Origin: Rhodobacteraceae bacterium EL129
GTDB lineage: Bacteria; Pseudomonadota; Alphaproteobacteria; Rhodobacterales; Rhodobacteraceae
Direction: 5' to 3'
Assembly (NCBI GenBank): GCA_900313005.1
Contig: ONZJ01000002.1
Coordinates: forward strand, 3,693,909-3,757,908
Length of the DNA: 64,000 bases
Below are positions 25,448-34,716 of the stretch, piece after piece. The notes under the pieces are model-generated. The model was not told the DNA's origin. It saw only the letters and a program-made list of their open reading frames with translations, and ran no database searches. Within the stretch, counting starts at the first letter, position 1. Each line of letters begins with the position of its first letter. The position numbers were made by a program, and so were the translations under genes.

Positions 25448-27448
25448 ATGGCCTTGCTTTTGGGTGTTGATACTGGCGGAACTTACACGGATGCGGTCCT
25501 TATTCGGGACGAGCAGGAGGTGATTGCCTCGGCCAAGGCCCTGACCACGCGGCACGATCTGGCCATCGGCATTGGCGGCGCCGTCGAGGCAGTGCTGTCC
25601 CAAAGCGAGGTTGACGTCGCCGAAATTGGAATGGCGTCCCTGTCGACAACACTTGCGACAAATGCATTGGTCGAAGGTCAAGGTGGACGTGTCGGTCTGG
25701 TTTACATCGGCTTTCGGGAACGCGATCTTGAGGGGCACGGCTTGCAAGAGGCCCTTGGTGGTGATCCCGCATTGGCCCTTGAAGGCGGGCATAACCACGC
25801 CGGAGGAGAGGCGAAACCTCTCGATATAGACACGCTTTCGGCATGGTTAGACACTGAAATGGGCGTTTCTGCCTTTGCTGTTGCCTCGCAGTTTGCCACC
25901 CGTAATCCTGCGCATGAGCAAGCTGCGATGGAAATGATCCAAGCCAAGACTGGACGCCCCGTGAGCTGTTCACATCATTTGTCGGCCAAATTGAACGGGC
26001 CAAAACGTGCATTGACCGCCGTTTTGAATGCGCGCCTGATTGGAATGATTGCGCGATTGATTGAAAAAGCTGAGGAAAAGCTGGCTGAATTGGGTGTCCA
26101 TGCGCCGCTGATGGTAGTGCGCGGCGATGGTGCTCTGATCTCGGCAGATCAAGCGCGGGAAAGGCCGATTGAGACGATCCTGAGCGGCCCGGCGGCCAGT
26201 ATTGTGGGGGCGCGCTGGATGACCGGGACGGATCATGCGTTGGTGTCTGATATCGGTGGGACAACAACAGATGTTGCCGTTTTGCGCGGCGGTAAACCCA
26301 CGATTGATCCGGCCGGAGCGCGGGTTGGCCCTTGGCGGACAATGGTCGAGGCCGTGGCGATGCGAACAACAGGCCTGGGTGGCGATAGTGAAGTGCATGT
26401 CATCGACGAGGGTCTGGACGGCGGGGTGATCCTGGGCCCACGGCGCGTTGTCCCGATCAGCTTGATTGCGCATGAAGCGGAGGGGCAGGTTCTCCGCGTG
26501 CTTGAAGAACAGCTGCGCAATGACACACCCGGTGAATACGATGCGCGATTTGTACGTGCTGTGCCGGGCATTGAGGCAGGTGGGCTGCAAGCCAAGGATG
26601 CCACTCTTTTGGAAAGAATTGGCACGGAGGTTCTCCCTGTTGGCAAAGTGCTGAAAACCCGGATGGAAGCCGCGGCCTTGCGTCGGTTGGTGCAGCGTGG
26701 CCTGGTTCAGATATCGGGCGCGACACCTTCGGATGCCAGCCATGTGCTGGGTCGGCTGGATGCCTGGAATCGTGAGGCCGCGGAAATGGCGCTGACCTTG
26801 CTGGCGCGCAAACGCAATGGTGCAGGAAACCGGGTGGCTTCGGGGCCGGAACATATGGCGCAGATGATTGTGGATCAGCTGACTTACCAGACGAGTTTGG
26901 CCTTGTTAGAGACTGCTTTTGCAGAAGAGGAAGAGCCGTTTGGCCTAGCTTCCACAGAGCTGGCCAAGCATGTCTTGATGCAGCGCGGATTGAGACATCA
27001 CCGAGGCTTGGTGCGGCTTGAAACCGGGTTGAATGTGCCGGTAATCGGATTGGGGGCGTCTGCGGCGACTTACTATCCTGCCGTTGGCGAGCGTTTGGGA
27101 TGCTCAATGGAGCTGCCAGAGCATGCCGGCGTGGCCAATGCGATCGGTGCGGTTGTCGGCCGGGTCACGATCCGCCGTAGTGGTACGGTCACGGCCCCAT
27201 CCGAAGGGCGGTTTCGCGCGCACTTTGAAAGTGGGCCAAAAGATTTCATTGAGGTCGATGCAGCCTTGGATGCGATGCAAGCCAAGCTGGAGGCTGATGC
27301 GCGGAAATTGGCAACCGACGCGGGGGCCGAGGATATCACGGTAAGTGCGACGCGCGACATTCGTCAGGCCGAAGCGGAAGCCCGCGAGGTGTTTTTGGAA
27401 GCGGAAATCACCGTCGAGGCCATTGGGCGGCCCAGGATTGCATTCTGA
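25448..27448 (+). CDS. Hydantoinase A/oxoprolinase family protein
   Basis: A 666-residue ATPase of the HyuA class. The N-terminal actin-like ATP-binding motif is LGVDTGGTYTDAVLI; a second phosphate loop is VSDIGGTTTDVAVLRGG. The length is that of a HyuA subunit alone, and no HyuB partner follows, so substrate (hydantoin, 5-oxoproline, N-methylhydantoin or acetone) cannot be assigned. A GAGGGA site precedes ATG 25448; the in-frame GTG six bases earlier is less likely. The neighbouring LysR gene is convergent. Confidence 0.82.
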   Translation: MALLLGVDTGGTYTDAVLIRDEQEVIASAKALTTRHDLAIGIGGAVEAVLSQSEVDVAEIGMASLSTTLATNALVEGQGGRVGLVYIGFRERDLEGHGLQEALGGDPALALEGGHNHAGGEAKPLDIDTLSAWLDTEMGVSAFAVASQFATRNPAHEQAAMEMIQAKTGRPVSCSHHLSAKLNGPKRALTAVLNARLIGMIARLIEKAEEKLAELGVHAPLMVVRGDGALISADQARERPIETILSGPAASIVGARWMTGTDHALVSDIGGTTTDVAVLRGGKPTIDPAGARVGPWRTMVEAVAMRTTGLGGDSEVHVIDEGLDGGVILGPRRVVPISLIAHEAEGQVLRVLEEQLRNDTPGEYDARFVRAVPGIEAGGLQAKDATLLERIGTEVLPVGKVLKTRMEAAALRRLVQRGLVQISGATPSDASHVLGRLDAWNREAAEMALTLLARKRNGAGNRVASGPEHMAQMIVDQLTYQTSLALLETAFAEEEEPFGLASTELAKHVLMQRGLRHHRGLVRLETGLNVPVIGLGASAATYYPAVGERLGCSMELPEHAGVANAIGAVVGRVTIRRSGTVTAPSEGRFRAHFESGPKDFIEVDAALDAMQAKLEADARKLATDAGAEDITVSATRDIRQAEAEAREVFLEAEITVEAIGRPRIAF

Positions 27449-27458
27449 GTGAACGGGT

Positions 27459-27476
27459 GCCGGGCTAAAGCCCGGC
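27459..27476. terminator. Bidirectional hairpin between convergent genes
   Basis: GCCGGGCT-AA-AGCCCGGC is a perfect 8-base-arm palindrome in the 35-base gap between the hydantoinase gene and the convergent LysR gene. It lacks a U-run, but its strength and position suggest shared termination or 3'-end protection. Confidence 0.6.
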
Positions 27477-27483
27477 CTGCGAT

Positions 27484-28386
27484 CTAACGTAGAGAAATGA
27501 GCCATTGACGCACTTGTTCGGCCTGCGGGCTGAGTTGCGTAGTGTCGGACCAGACCAGATAAAATCCGGCGCCTGTTTCCCAGCTCCATTCGGGGCGGGC
27601 AGCAAGCAGACCACGGTTGATGAGGTCTTCGGTGACGTGACGCCAGCCAAAGGCAAACCCTTCTCCTGCGATGGCGGCCTGGAGCACAAGCGCATAGTCA
27701 TTGAGGCGGAGACCTGTGCGTGGCTCGGTGTAGGGCACCTTCCAATGCGAGAAGAAATCGGCCCAGGACGGACGGTGACGAATGGGCTCTTCAAGGTGAA
27801 TCAGAGTCTCATTCAGCAAATTTGCCACTGTTGCCAGATTGACCGCCGACGCCATGACGCGTGGCGACGCAATGGGTGCGATCACTTCGGGCGCGATGAG
27901 GTGAGACTTGCAGCCGGGCCAGTCTCCGGTGCCACATCGGATGGCGAGAGAGATGCCCTCGGCCCCGATATCGGGTTCGCGCTCGGATGTTTGCAGGCGC
28001 AGATCAATACCGGGGTGGGCTGCGTGAAAGTCCGACAGGCGTGGCACCATCCAATAATGTGCAAAGGCCGTAGACGCAGACAGAGTCACATGTTGCTGCG
28101 CGCTGCGCTGACTGAGCATGGAGGCCGTTTGATGTACGCGCGCAAAGGCTGCGGAGACGTCTGTAAAAAGACGCTCGCCCGCTTGTGTTAGGGTGACCGA
28201 CCGGTGGGCGCGGGCAAAGAGTGGCGTTCCAAGTGATGCTTCAAGCTGTTTGATTGAAGCGGAAACGGCGGGTTGCTGTACGTTCAGTTCGCGTGCCGCT
28301 CGGGTGAACGACCCGGTGCGGGCCGCAGCTTCGAACACCAGAAGATGTCTGGGGGATGAGACGAGTTTCCATAGCTCTTGCATCAT
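27484..28386 (-). CDS. LysR family transcriptional regulator (GcvA-like)
   Basis: 300 residues: an N-terminal winged helix (about 10-70; TGSFTRAARELNVQQPAVSASIKQLE) and a LysR substrate-binding domain. It is divergent from the MttB-like gene across a 77-100-base gap, so it probably controls that cluster. Two Met codons are adjacent at the start (28386 and 28383). The effector is unknown; an amine or betaine is plausible from context. Confidence 0.88.
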   Translation of the reverse strand: MMQELWKLVSSPRHLLVFEAAARTGSFTRAARELNVQQPAVSASIKQLEASLGTPLFARAHRSVTLTQAGERLFTDVSAAFARVHQTASMLSQRSAQQHVTLSASTAFAHYWMVPRLSDFHAAHPGIDLRLQTSEREPDIGAEGISLAIRCGTGDWPGCKSHLIAPEVIAPIASPRVMASAVNLATVANLLNETLIHLEEPIRHRPSWADFFSHWKVPYTEPRTGLRLNDYALVLQAAIAGEGFAFGWRHVTEDLINRGLLAARPEWSWETGAGFYLVWSDTTQLSPQAEQVRQWLISLR

Positions 28387-28432
28387 TTCAGATTATGCAA
28401 AGCCATGAAATTTACAAGCATCACAGGCGGCA

Positions 28433-28452
28433 TTTGATCAGATAGATTGATC
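28433..28452. promoter_or_regulatory. Candidate LysR-type operator in the divergent promoter
   Basis: GATCA (28436-28440) and TGATC (28448-28452) are inverted arms 7 bases apart between the divergent LysR and MttB-like genes, giving the T-(N)-A dyad typical of LysR sites. The wider sequence ATTTGATCAGAT also resembles the palindrome near potF at 48721, so assignment to LysR is tentative. Confidence 0.35.
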
Positions 28453-28475
28453 TGAGAAAAGAAATGGAGCGCCCG

Positions 28476-29993
28476 ATGGCCCGACGTGCAAGAACAAGAC
28501 GTGAAAGTGATGCGAACCAAACAGGGCCTGTTGCATCGCCATATGTGCAGCGCGGATTGCCGTTCTTTGACGTGATTGATGAAGATACTATCGTCAAGCT
28601 GGAAGCCCAGGTGGACTGGTTGATGCAGGAGATCGGGATTGAGTTTCGCGATGATCCTGAGGCGCATCGTATCTGGAAAGAGGCCGGGGCCAATGTTGAC
28701 GGAACCCGTGTGCGGGCAGATGCGGCTTGGATTCGCGAGCTGTGCCGCAAAGCCCCGCGTGAGTTTGAGCAGGTCGCCCGGAACCCTGCACGCAATGTGA
28801 CCATTGGTGGCAACAACCAGGTTTTTGCCCCCATCTATGGCGCGCCATTTGTGCGCGATCTGGAAGGTGGGCGGCGCTATGGCGATATGGAAAGCTTTGA
28901 GAAGCTGGTGAAACTGGCCTATATGCACCCCAATCTGCATCACACAGGATTGGTGATTTGCGAGCCATGTGACGTGCCGGTCAGCCATCGACATCTGGAT
29001 ATGGTTTATACGCATATGACCGCCTCGGATAAGCCGCATCTTGGGGCGATTACCGAGATGAGCCGGGCGCAGGACAGTGTCGATATGGCCGAGATCCTAC
29101 ACGGCAAAGATGTGATGGATCAGCACTGTGTGATCATGGGCAATGTGAACACCAATTCGCCCCTATTGGTGGACCGTGTCGTGACCGAAGCCATTCGCGT
29201 GTATTGCGGGCGTGGTCAGGGCATTGTTGTCGTGCCGTTTATTCTGTCAGGTGCGATGGGGCCTGTTTCAACTGCGGCCTCTGTGACGCAAGCCATGGCC
29301 GAGGCGATGATGTGCTGCGCGTTCGCGCAGTTGGTCCGGCCCGGAGCGCCGTTTGTTTTGGGCAACTTCCTAAGTTCCATGAGCCTGAAGAGCGGCGCGC
29401 CGACCTTTGGGATGCCGGAACCTGTGATGAGCAACTATGCTATCGGCCAGATGGCCCGGCGTGTGGGATTGCCCCTGCGCTGCGGTGGATCATTGACGGC
29501 CTCCAAGATCGAAGATGCTCAAGCGGCTTATGAGAGTGCCGATTCCATGCAATCCACCGTGCTGGCGGGCGCCAACTTTGTGCTACACGCAGCGGGCTGG
29601 ATGGAAGGCGGGCTGTGCACCGGGTTTGAAAAACTGGTGATGGATGCAGACCGTTTGGGCGGCTATCAAAAGCTGTTGGGCGGTTTGGATACCTCGGATG
29701 AAGCGATGGCGCGGGATGCTTACGAGGAAGTAGAACCGGCCGGGCATTTCCTGGGCTGTGGTCACACCATGCGCAACTACCAGACCGCGTTTTACGAACC
29801 GAAGTTGAGTGACAGCGAGAACGTGGAAAGCTGGGAAGAGAGCGGCGAGAAGGATATGCGCCGCCGGGCCTATGAGAAATGGAATGCGATGTTGGACGCC
29901 TATGAGGCTCCTGCCTTGGACGCGGACACAGACGAGGCGTTGCAGGACTATATTACCCGGCGCAAGCGTGAGATACCTGAGGCTTGGTATTAA
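28476..29993 (+). CDS. MttB-like trimethylamine/betaine methyltransferase family protein (non-pyrrolysine)
   Basis: About 505 residues of the MttB superfamily TIM-barrel proteins. The late region GGSLTASKIEDAQAAYES followed by LAGANFVLHAAGW is diagnostic. The frame has no internal UAG, so it is the non-pyrrolysine kind, of which MtgB demethylates glycine betaine with a corrinoid protein as acceptor. No corrinoid protein or MtgA-like partner lies in the window. GGAG precedes ATG 28476 by 6 bases; ATG 28464 is the alternative. It heads a collinear cluster with kbl and tdh. The substrate is inferred to be a quaternary or tertiary amine. Confidence 0.85.
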   Translation: MARRARTRRESDANQTGPVASPYVQRGLPFFDVIDEDTIVKLEAQVDWLMQEIGIEFRDDPEAHRIWKEAGANVDGTRVRADAAWIRELCRKAPREFEQVARNPARNVTIGGNNQVFAPIYGAPFVRDLEGGRRYGDMESFEKLVKLAYMHPNLHHTGLVICEPCDVPVSHRHLDMVYTHMTASDKPHLGAITEMSRAQDSVDMAEILHGKDVMDQHCVIMGNVNTNSPLLVDRVVTEAIRVYCGRGQGIVVVPFILSGAMGPVSTAASVTQAMAEAMMCCAFAQLVRPGAPFVLGNFLSSMSLKSGAPTFGMPEPVMSNYAIGQMARRVGLPLRCGGSLTASKIEDAQAAYESADSMQSTVLAGANFVLHAAGWMEGGLCTGFEKLVMDADRLGGYQKLLGGLDTSDEAMARDAYEEVEPAGHFLGCGHTMRNYQTAFYEPKLSDSENVESWEESGEKDMRRRAYEKWNAMLDAYEAPALDADTDEALQDYITRRKREIPEAWY

Positions 29994-30011
29994 CCTAGAG
30001 GAGGCCATCCC

Positions 30012-31208
30012 ATGCGCGCATCAGACAAGTTTAACCAAGACATTTCCGAGCGGCTGGACGGGCTGCGCGATGAGGGGCTGTACAAGACGGAACGGGTGAT
30101 CACCTCGATGCAGGCAGGTGAGGTGAAACTGGCCAGCGGGGATCAGGTGATCAACCTCTGTGCCAACAACTATCTTGGGCTGGCGGATAATGCGGATGTT
30201 ATTGCTGCGGCGCACGAGGGGTTGGACTGCTATGGGTTCGGCATGGCCTCGGTCAGGTTTATCTGTGGCACGCAGGAAGAGCACAAGGCGCTGGAAGCGC
30301 GGATTGCAGGGTTCCTTGGGATGGAAGATTCCATACTCTATGCCGCCGCGTTTGATGCAAATGCAGGTTTGTTCGAGACGCTTTTGGGGCCTGAGGACGC
30401 GATAATCTCGGATGCTTTGAACCATGCCAGCATCATTGATGGTGTCCGGTTATGCAAGGCGCAGCGGTTCCGTTATGCAAACTCCGATATGGCCGATCTG
30501 GAGCGCTGCCTGCAGGAAGCACAAGGCGCTCGACACCGGATGATTGCCACGGACGGTGTGTTTTCCATGGATGGATATTTTGCCAAGCTGGATCAGATTT
30601 GCGATCTGGCTGAACGGTATGACGCGCTGGTCATGGTGGATGATTGCCATTCTACCGGGTTTGTTGGCGCCACAGGGCGCGGCACGCACGAACACTGCAG
30701 GGTCATGGGACGCGTCGATATTTTGACGGGCACCTTGGGCAAGGCGATGGGTGGAGCCTCGGGCGGATATACAGCCGCCTCTGTACAGGTAGTGGATTGG
30801 CTGCGGCAGCGGTCACGACCCTATCTCTTTTCCAATACGCTGGCCCCGGTGATTGCGGCGGCTTCGCTCAAGGTTTTTGATTTGCTGGAAGATGGTGCTG
30901 ACTTGCGTGCGCAACTGTGGAAGAACGCGGCGTATTTCCGCGACCGGATGAGCAAACTGGGGTTTGAGCTGCTGCCCGGAGAGCATGCGATCATCCCGGT
31001 GATGTTGCGCGACCCGAAGCTGGCGCAGGACATGGCAGCCAAGCTTGGCGAAAGAGGTGTCTATGTCACCGCATTTAGCTTTCCGGTGGTGCCCAAGGCG
31101 CAGGATCGTATCCGAACTCAGATGTCGGCGGGTCTGACCCAGGATATGCTGGATCGCGCGATTGACGCGTTTGAGGTCGTGGGTCGCGAGTTGGGGGTGA
31201 TCAAGTGA
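30012..31208 (+). CDS. kbl: Glycine C-acetyltransferase (2-amino-3-ketobutyrate CoA ligase)
   Basis: A 398-residue PLP enzyme of the alpha-oxoamine synthase family, same length as E. coli Kbl. The PLP lysine is Lys244 in [30 protein letters not shown] and [11 protein letters not shown] are also conserved. It cleaves 2-amino-3-ketobutyrate with CoA into glycine and acetyl-CoA. GAGGAGG lies before the ATG, 18 bases after the MttB-like stop. Its partner tdh is two genes downstream. Confidence 0.95.
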   Translation: MRASDKFNQDISERLDGLRDEGLYKTERVITSMQAGEVKLASGDQVINLCANNYLGLADNADVIAAAHEGLDCYGFGMASVRFICGTQEEHKALEARIAGFLGMEDSILYAAAFDANAGLFETLLGPEDAIISDALNHASIIDGVRLCKAQRFRYANSDMADLERCLQEAQGARHRMIATDGVFSMDGYFAKLDQICDLAERYDALVMVDDCHSTGFVGATGRGTHEHCRVMGRVDILTGTLGKAMGGASGGYTAASVQVVDWLRQRSRPYLFSNTLAPVIAAASLKVFDLLEDGADLRAQLWKNAAYFRDRMSKLGFELLPGEHAIIPVMLRDPKLAQDMAAKLGERGVYVTAFSFPVVPKAQDRIRTQMSAGLTQDMLDRAIDAFEVVGRELGVIK

Positions 31209-32137
31209 TCTTGTCATCCGTCATCGAGACCATTGGCAAGACGCCATTAGTGGAACTGTCACGCATACGGGATGTTCTAAAGTTGGACGGACGTTTGCTG
31301 GCTAAGCTGGACTACCTGAACCCTGGGTTTTCTAAGAAAGACCGTGCTGCGAAAGAGACGATTGAGGCCGCGCGTGCGCGTGGAGAATTGGCCAAGGGAC
31401 AGACCGTGGTTGAGCTGACCTCGGGCAATATGGGCACCGGGCTGGCGATTGTCTGCGGCGTCCTGGGCCACCCGTTTGTGGCTGTTATGAGCGAAGGAAA
31501 CTCAGAGGAACGCGCCCGCATGATGCGCGCATTGGGGGCACAGGTGATCATGGTGCCGCAGGCGAAAGGGTCAAAACCTGGCGAAGTTTCTGGTGAGGAC
31601 TTGGCATTGGTCGACGTTGAAGCGCAACGATTGACCAAAGAGCTGAGTGCGTTCCGCGCTGATCAGTTTGAGCGGTTCGAGAACACCCAAGCCCATGAAA
31701 CCGGTACTGCGCCCGAGATCTGGGAACAATCCGGGGGCACCATCACAGCCTTTTGCGATTTTGTCGGTTCTGGTGGGACGCTGGGTGGCTGTGCGCGGTT
31801 CTTTGCGGATCACGATGTGCGGTGCTACGGCGTCGCGCCCGATAATAAAGAGCATCCTATTCAAGGTGGCGGCTATGATATGCCAGACTTGATACACCTA
31901 AAAACTGCGAATTTGGCCGGTACAGAGACTGTTTCAGGGCAGGATGCTGCCAAATACGCTCAGCTATTGGCGCGGCATGAGGGGATTTTTGGAGGATACT
32001 CTGCTGGGGCCAATTTGGCCGCCGCTGTGCAATTGCTGCGCGGTCCCGAAGCGGGTGGTGTTGTTGCATTTTTGGTGTGCGACAGCGGCCTGAAATACCT
32101 CAGCACAGACTTGTGGAGTGAGATGCATGCGCAATGA
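31205..32137 (+). CDS. PLP-dependent cysteine-synthase-like enzyme
   Basis: A 310-residue fold-type II PLP enzyme of the CysK/CBS group. The PLP lysine lies in [11 protein letters not shown] where cysteine synthases have NPxxSx[15 protein letters not shown] replaces the usual TSGNTGIGLA; the phosphate cup is [11 protein letters not shown] 31205 overlaps the kbl stop by 4 bases, so it is translationally coupled to kbl. It is inserted between kbl and tdh, which are normally adjacent. It may act on a serine or threonine derivative rather than O-acetylserine; the specificity is unknown. Confidence 0.75.
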   Translation: MILSSVIETIGKTPLVELSRIRDVLKLDGRLLAKLDYLNPGFSKKDRAAKETIEAARARGELAKGQTVVELTSGNMGTGLAIVCGVLGHPFVAVMSEGNSEERARMMRALGAQVIMVPQAKGSKPGEVSGEDLALVDVEAQRLTKELSAFRADQFERFENTQAHETGTAPEIWEQSGGTITAFCDFVGSGGTLGGCARFFADHDVRCYGVAPDNKEHPIQGGGYDMPDLIHLKTANLAGTETVSGQDAAKYAQLLARHEGIFGGYSAGANLAAAVQLLRGPEAGGVVAFLVCDSGLKYLSTDLWSEMHAQ

Positions 32138-33170
32138 AATGAAAGCACTGGTCAAGGCCAAGCCCGAACCTGGATTGTGGATGGAGCATGTGCCGGTGCC
32201 GGAACCGGGCCCAAATGATGTGCTCATCAAGGTCAAGAAGTCCGCGATTTGCGGCACCGACGTGCATATTTGGAATTGGGATGAGTTCAGCGCCAAGACG
32301 GTGCCTGTCCCTATGGTTGTCGGCCATGAATTTGTCGGCGAGATTGTGGACACCGGTGCCGCTGCGATGAAGTTCAAGATCGGGCAACGGGTTTCGGGCG
32401 AAGGACACATCGTCTGCGGCACCTGTCGCAATTGCCGCGCTGGGCGTGGGCATCTGTGCCGCAACACAAAGGGCGTTGGCGTGAACCGACCCGGCAGTTT
32501 TGCCGAGTATCTATGCCTGCCCGAAGACAACGTGGTGCCGATACCCGAAGATATCTCGGATGAGATCGCCGCCATCTTTGATCCATTCGGCAATGCTGTG
32601 CACACCGCGCTAAGCTTCGATCTTGTAGGCGAAGACGTGTTGGTGACGGGGGCCGGTCCGATTGGCATCATGGGCGCGCTGGTCGCGCAAAAAGTGGGCG
32701 CTCGCAAAGTGGTGATCACGGACATAAACCCCTACCGCTTGTCGCTTGCCAAAAAAATGGGCGTGCAACATGTGGTGGATGTGTCGGAACAGGAGCTGCG
32801 CGATGTGATGGACCAGATCGGCATGACCGAAGGCTTTGATGTGGGGCTGGAAATGTCCGGTGCATCTGCGGCGATGCAACAGATGATCGCGCGGATGAAT
32901 AATGGTGGCAAGGTGGCCTTGCTGGGCATCGCGCCTACGGCGTTTCCGGTGGATTGGAACACGGTCATATTCAAGATGCTGCACATCAAGGGCATCTATG
33001 GCCGAGAGATTTTCGAGACCTGGTACAAGATGATTGCCCTGGTGCAGAGCGGTCTGGATGTCAGTGGTTTGATAACGCACCGCATTGGAATCGACGACTT
33101 TGAGGAAGGCTTTGCTGCGATGATTTCAGGCAATTCCGGCAAGGTGGTCATGGATTGGGAGAACGACTGA
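32127..33170 (+). CDS. tdh: L-threonine 3-dehydrogenase
   Basis: About 347 residues, zinc-dependent medium-chain dehydrogenase. The catalytic-zinc region is [13 protein letters not shown] and GHEFVGEIV. The structural-zinc cysteines are in [15 protein letters not shown]. The Rossmann loop is [16 protein letters not shown]. It oxidises threonine to 2-amino-3-ketobutyrate for Kbl. GGAG precedes ATG 32127 by 8 bases, giving an 11-base overlap with the previous gene; ATG 32139 would match E. coli Tdh (MKAL...). The stop overlaps the next start (TGATG). Confidence 0.94.
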   Translation: MRNEMKALVKAKPEPGLWMEHVPVPEPGPNDVLIKVKKSAICGTDVHIWNWDEFSAKTVPVPMVVGHEFVGEIVDTGAAAMKFKIGQRVSGEGHIVCGTCRNCRAGRGHLCRNTKGVGVNRPGSFAEYLCLPEDNVVPIPEDISDEIAAIFDPFGNAVHTALSFDLVGEDVLVTGAGPIGIMGALVAQKVGARKVVITDINPYRLSLAKKMGVQHVVDVSEQELRDVMDQIGMTEGFDVGLEMSGASAAMQQMIARMNNGGKVALLGIAPTAFPVDWNTVIFKMLHIKGIYGREIFETWYKMIALVQSGLDVSGLITHRIGIDDFEEGFAAMISGNSGKVVMDWEND

Positions 33171-33988
33171 TGGATATCGGAGCAACATTCCGCGAGCTGC
33201 ATAAACCTGGTGATCCGTTTACGTTGGCCAATGCCTGGGATCTGGGCAGCACCAAGGTGCTGACCGCTTTAGGGGCGCAGGCGATAGGGACGACATCCAA
33301 TGGACACGCCTTTACACTGGGACGGCCGGATATGGGAAATGTCAGCCGTGATGAGGCGCTTGCCCATGCGCAGGATATCGTCAGCGTGACACATCTGCCG
33401 GTCTCGGGGGATTTTGAAAATGGGTATGGAGATACCCCAGAGGATGTAGCCGAAACTGTCCGCCTTTCAGCGGAAATTGGACTGGCTGGGATCTCGATTG
33501 AAGACACTAACATGGCAGATATCGGCTTTTATGAGTTTGATTTGGCCGTGGAGCGGATCAAGGCTGGAGTGTCTGCTTCGCGCGCCCTGGGCCGTGACTT
33601 TGTCTTTGTGGCGCGTGCCGATGGCATCATGAACGGGCGATACAATACGGATGAAGCACTGCGCCGTTTGCGTGCTTTTGACGAAGCGGGCGCTGATTGT
33701 CTCTATGCGCCGTTACCACCGACCATGGAGGAGTTGCGCCGGATATGCGCCTCGACGGACAAACCAGTGAACGCTTTGGCCGTCGGACCGTTTGCAGAAG
33801 TACGCCGAGCCGAGTTTGCCGCGGCAGGTGTTGCACGGATATCATTGGGCTCGGGGTTGGCACGTGTCACGCAAGCGGCCCTGATCAACGCGGCTAAACA
33901 TATCCTCAGTGATGGTGATTTTTCGGATATCGTGAACGCTGCGCCCGGCAAGGAAGTTGAAGATCTTCTGGTGGAGAAAGGCGAATGA
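33170..33988 (+). CDS. Isocitrate lyase/PEP mutase family protein
   Basis: A 272-residue TIM-barrel enzyme. The metal-binding region DFENGYGDTPEDVAETV and VARADGIMNGRYNTDEAL match the PEP mutase/2-methylisocitrate lyase superfamily. The catalytic KKCGH loop of isocitrate lyase is absent. Family members cleave or form C-C or C-P bonds at an oxyacid, for example oxaloacetate decarboxylases. The start is fixed by GGGAG 9 bases upstream and by the one-base overlap with tdh. The reaction is unknown; context suggests handling of a small 2-oxo or hydroxy acid. Confidence 0.8.
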   Translation: MDIGATFRELHKPGDPFTLANAWDLGSTKVLTALGAQAIGTTSNGHAFTLGRPDMGNVSRDEALAHAQDIVSVTHLPVSGDFENGYGDTPEDVAETVRLSAEIGLAGISIEDTNMADIGFYEFDLAVERIKAGVSASRALGRDFVFVARADGIMNGRYNTDEALRRLRAFDEAGADCLYAPLPPTMEELRRICASTDKPVNALAVGPFAEVRRAEFAAAGVARISLGSGLARVTQAALINAAKHILSDGDFSDIVNAAPGKEVEDLLVEKGE

Positions 33989-34698
33989 TTTGGGCAAAAA
34001 CAGTCTCTGTTCTTGCGGTTTTTGCCCTTTCTGCGCTGCCCTCCTGGGCCACGCCTGATCGTGTGACCACCTCTGAGGATCGATTGATCGCCGGCACGCA
34101 GTCTCATGTCTATGTGCTGCGAGAGGTTTTTGACAATTTGGGGTCACATTACGATTCTTTGCAGGATCAGCATCTGATTGAAATCTCATTGGACAGTGGA
34201 GACGCCACGCGATTTTGGCCATTGCGGCAGATGGCAGTGAGCAATCTGGATGAGCAGGGCGATTTGATCCTACCCGGCAGCGTGACCGAAAGAGCAGGGG
34301 AGCGTCATGATCTGATGGCCGTTCTGAAGGAGGTCGGAGCACAACCTCTGTCACCGCATGCGTTTCCGGCCACGACGCTGACATTGGATAACGGCAATCT
34401 GATGCAGGACGGCGTTCAGGTGGCCACCAATTTTGCCATTCGCAAAGCTGGGCGCAGTCAGCTGGGCATTCTGCGTGAGGCCTATCCGCCTATCGAAACT
34501 GAAGAAGAATACATGCAAAAGCAGCAGATCGACTTTTACGATCTTTATGCCGAAGGCCCGTGGCTATGCCAGTTGCGCCCCGAGCGGCACACACTCTTCC
34601 GGCCCGCCGACACCTTCACGCTGGCCAAGATTTTCTGTGAAGATGAAGCGTATTCCGGCGCTTGGTCATTTCACGTCTTCATCCAAAGTAAACTCTGA
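33985..34698 (+). CDS. Secreted protein of unknown function
   Basis: 237 residues with a clear signal peptide (cleavage near PSWATP, about residue 23) and no membrane span afterwards. It has two cysteines near the C-terminus (LCQLRPER and IFCEDEAYSG) that could form a disulfide. I do not recognise the family. ATG 33985 overlaps the previous stop by 4 bases, so it belongs to the threonine/glycine cluster. A periplasmic product in a catabolic operon might bind substrate, but nothing in the sequence shows it. Confidence 0.7.
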   Translation: MIWAKTVSVLAVFALSALPSWATPDRVTTSEDRLIAGTQSHVYVLREVFDNLGSHYDSLQDQHLIEISLDSGDATRFWPLRQMAVSNLDEQGDLILPGSVTERAGERHDLMAVLKEVGAQPLSPHAFPATTLTLDNGNLMQDGVQVATNFAIRKAGRSQLGILREAYPPIETEEEYMQKQQIDFYDLYAEGPWLCQLRPERHTLFRPADTFTLAKIFCEDEAYSGAWSFHVFIQSKL

Positions 34699-34716
34699 GA
34701 ACGGGTAGGGGAATAT

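Noticed and set aside
28476..29993. Pyrrolysine-containing MttB
   Set aside because: The frame has no internal TAG codon, and the region around the usual Pyl position reads through with ordinary residues.
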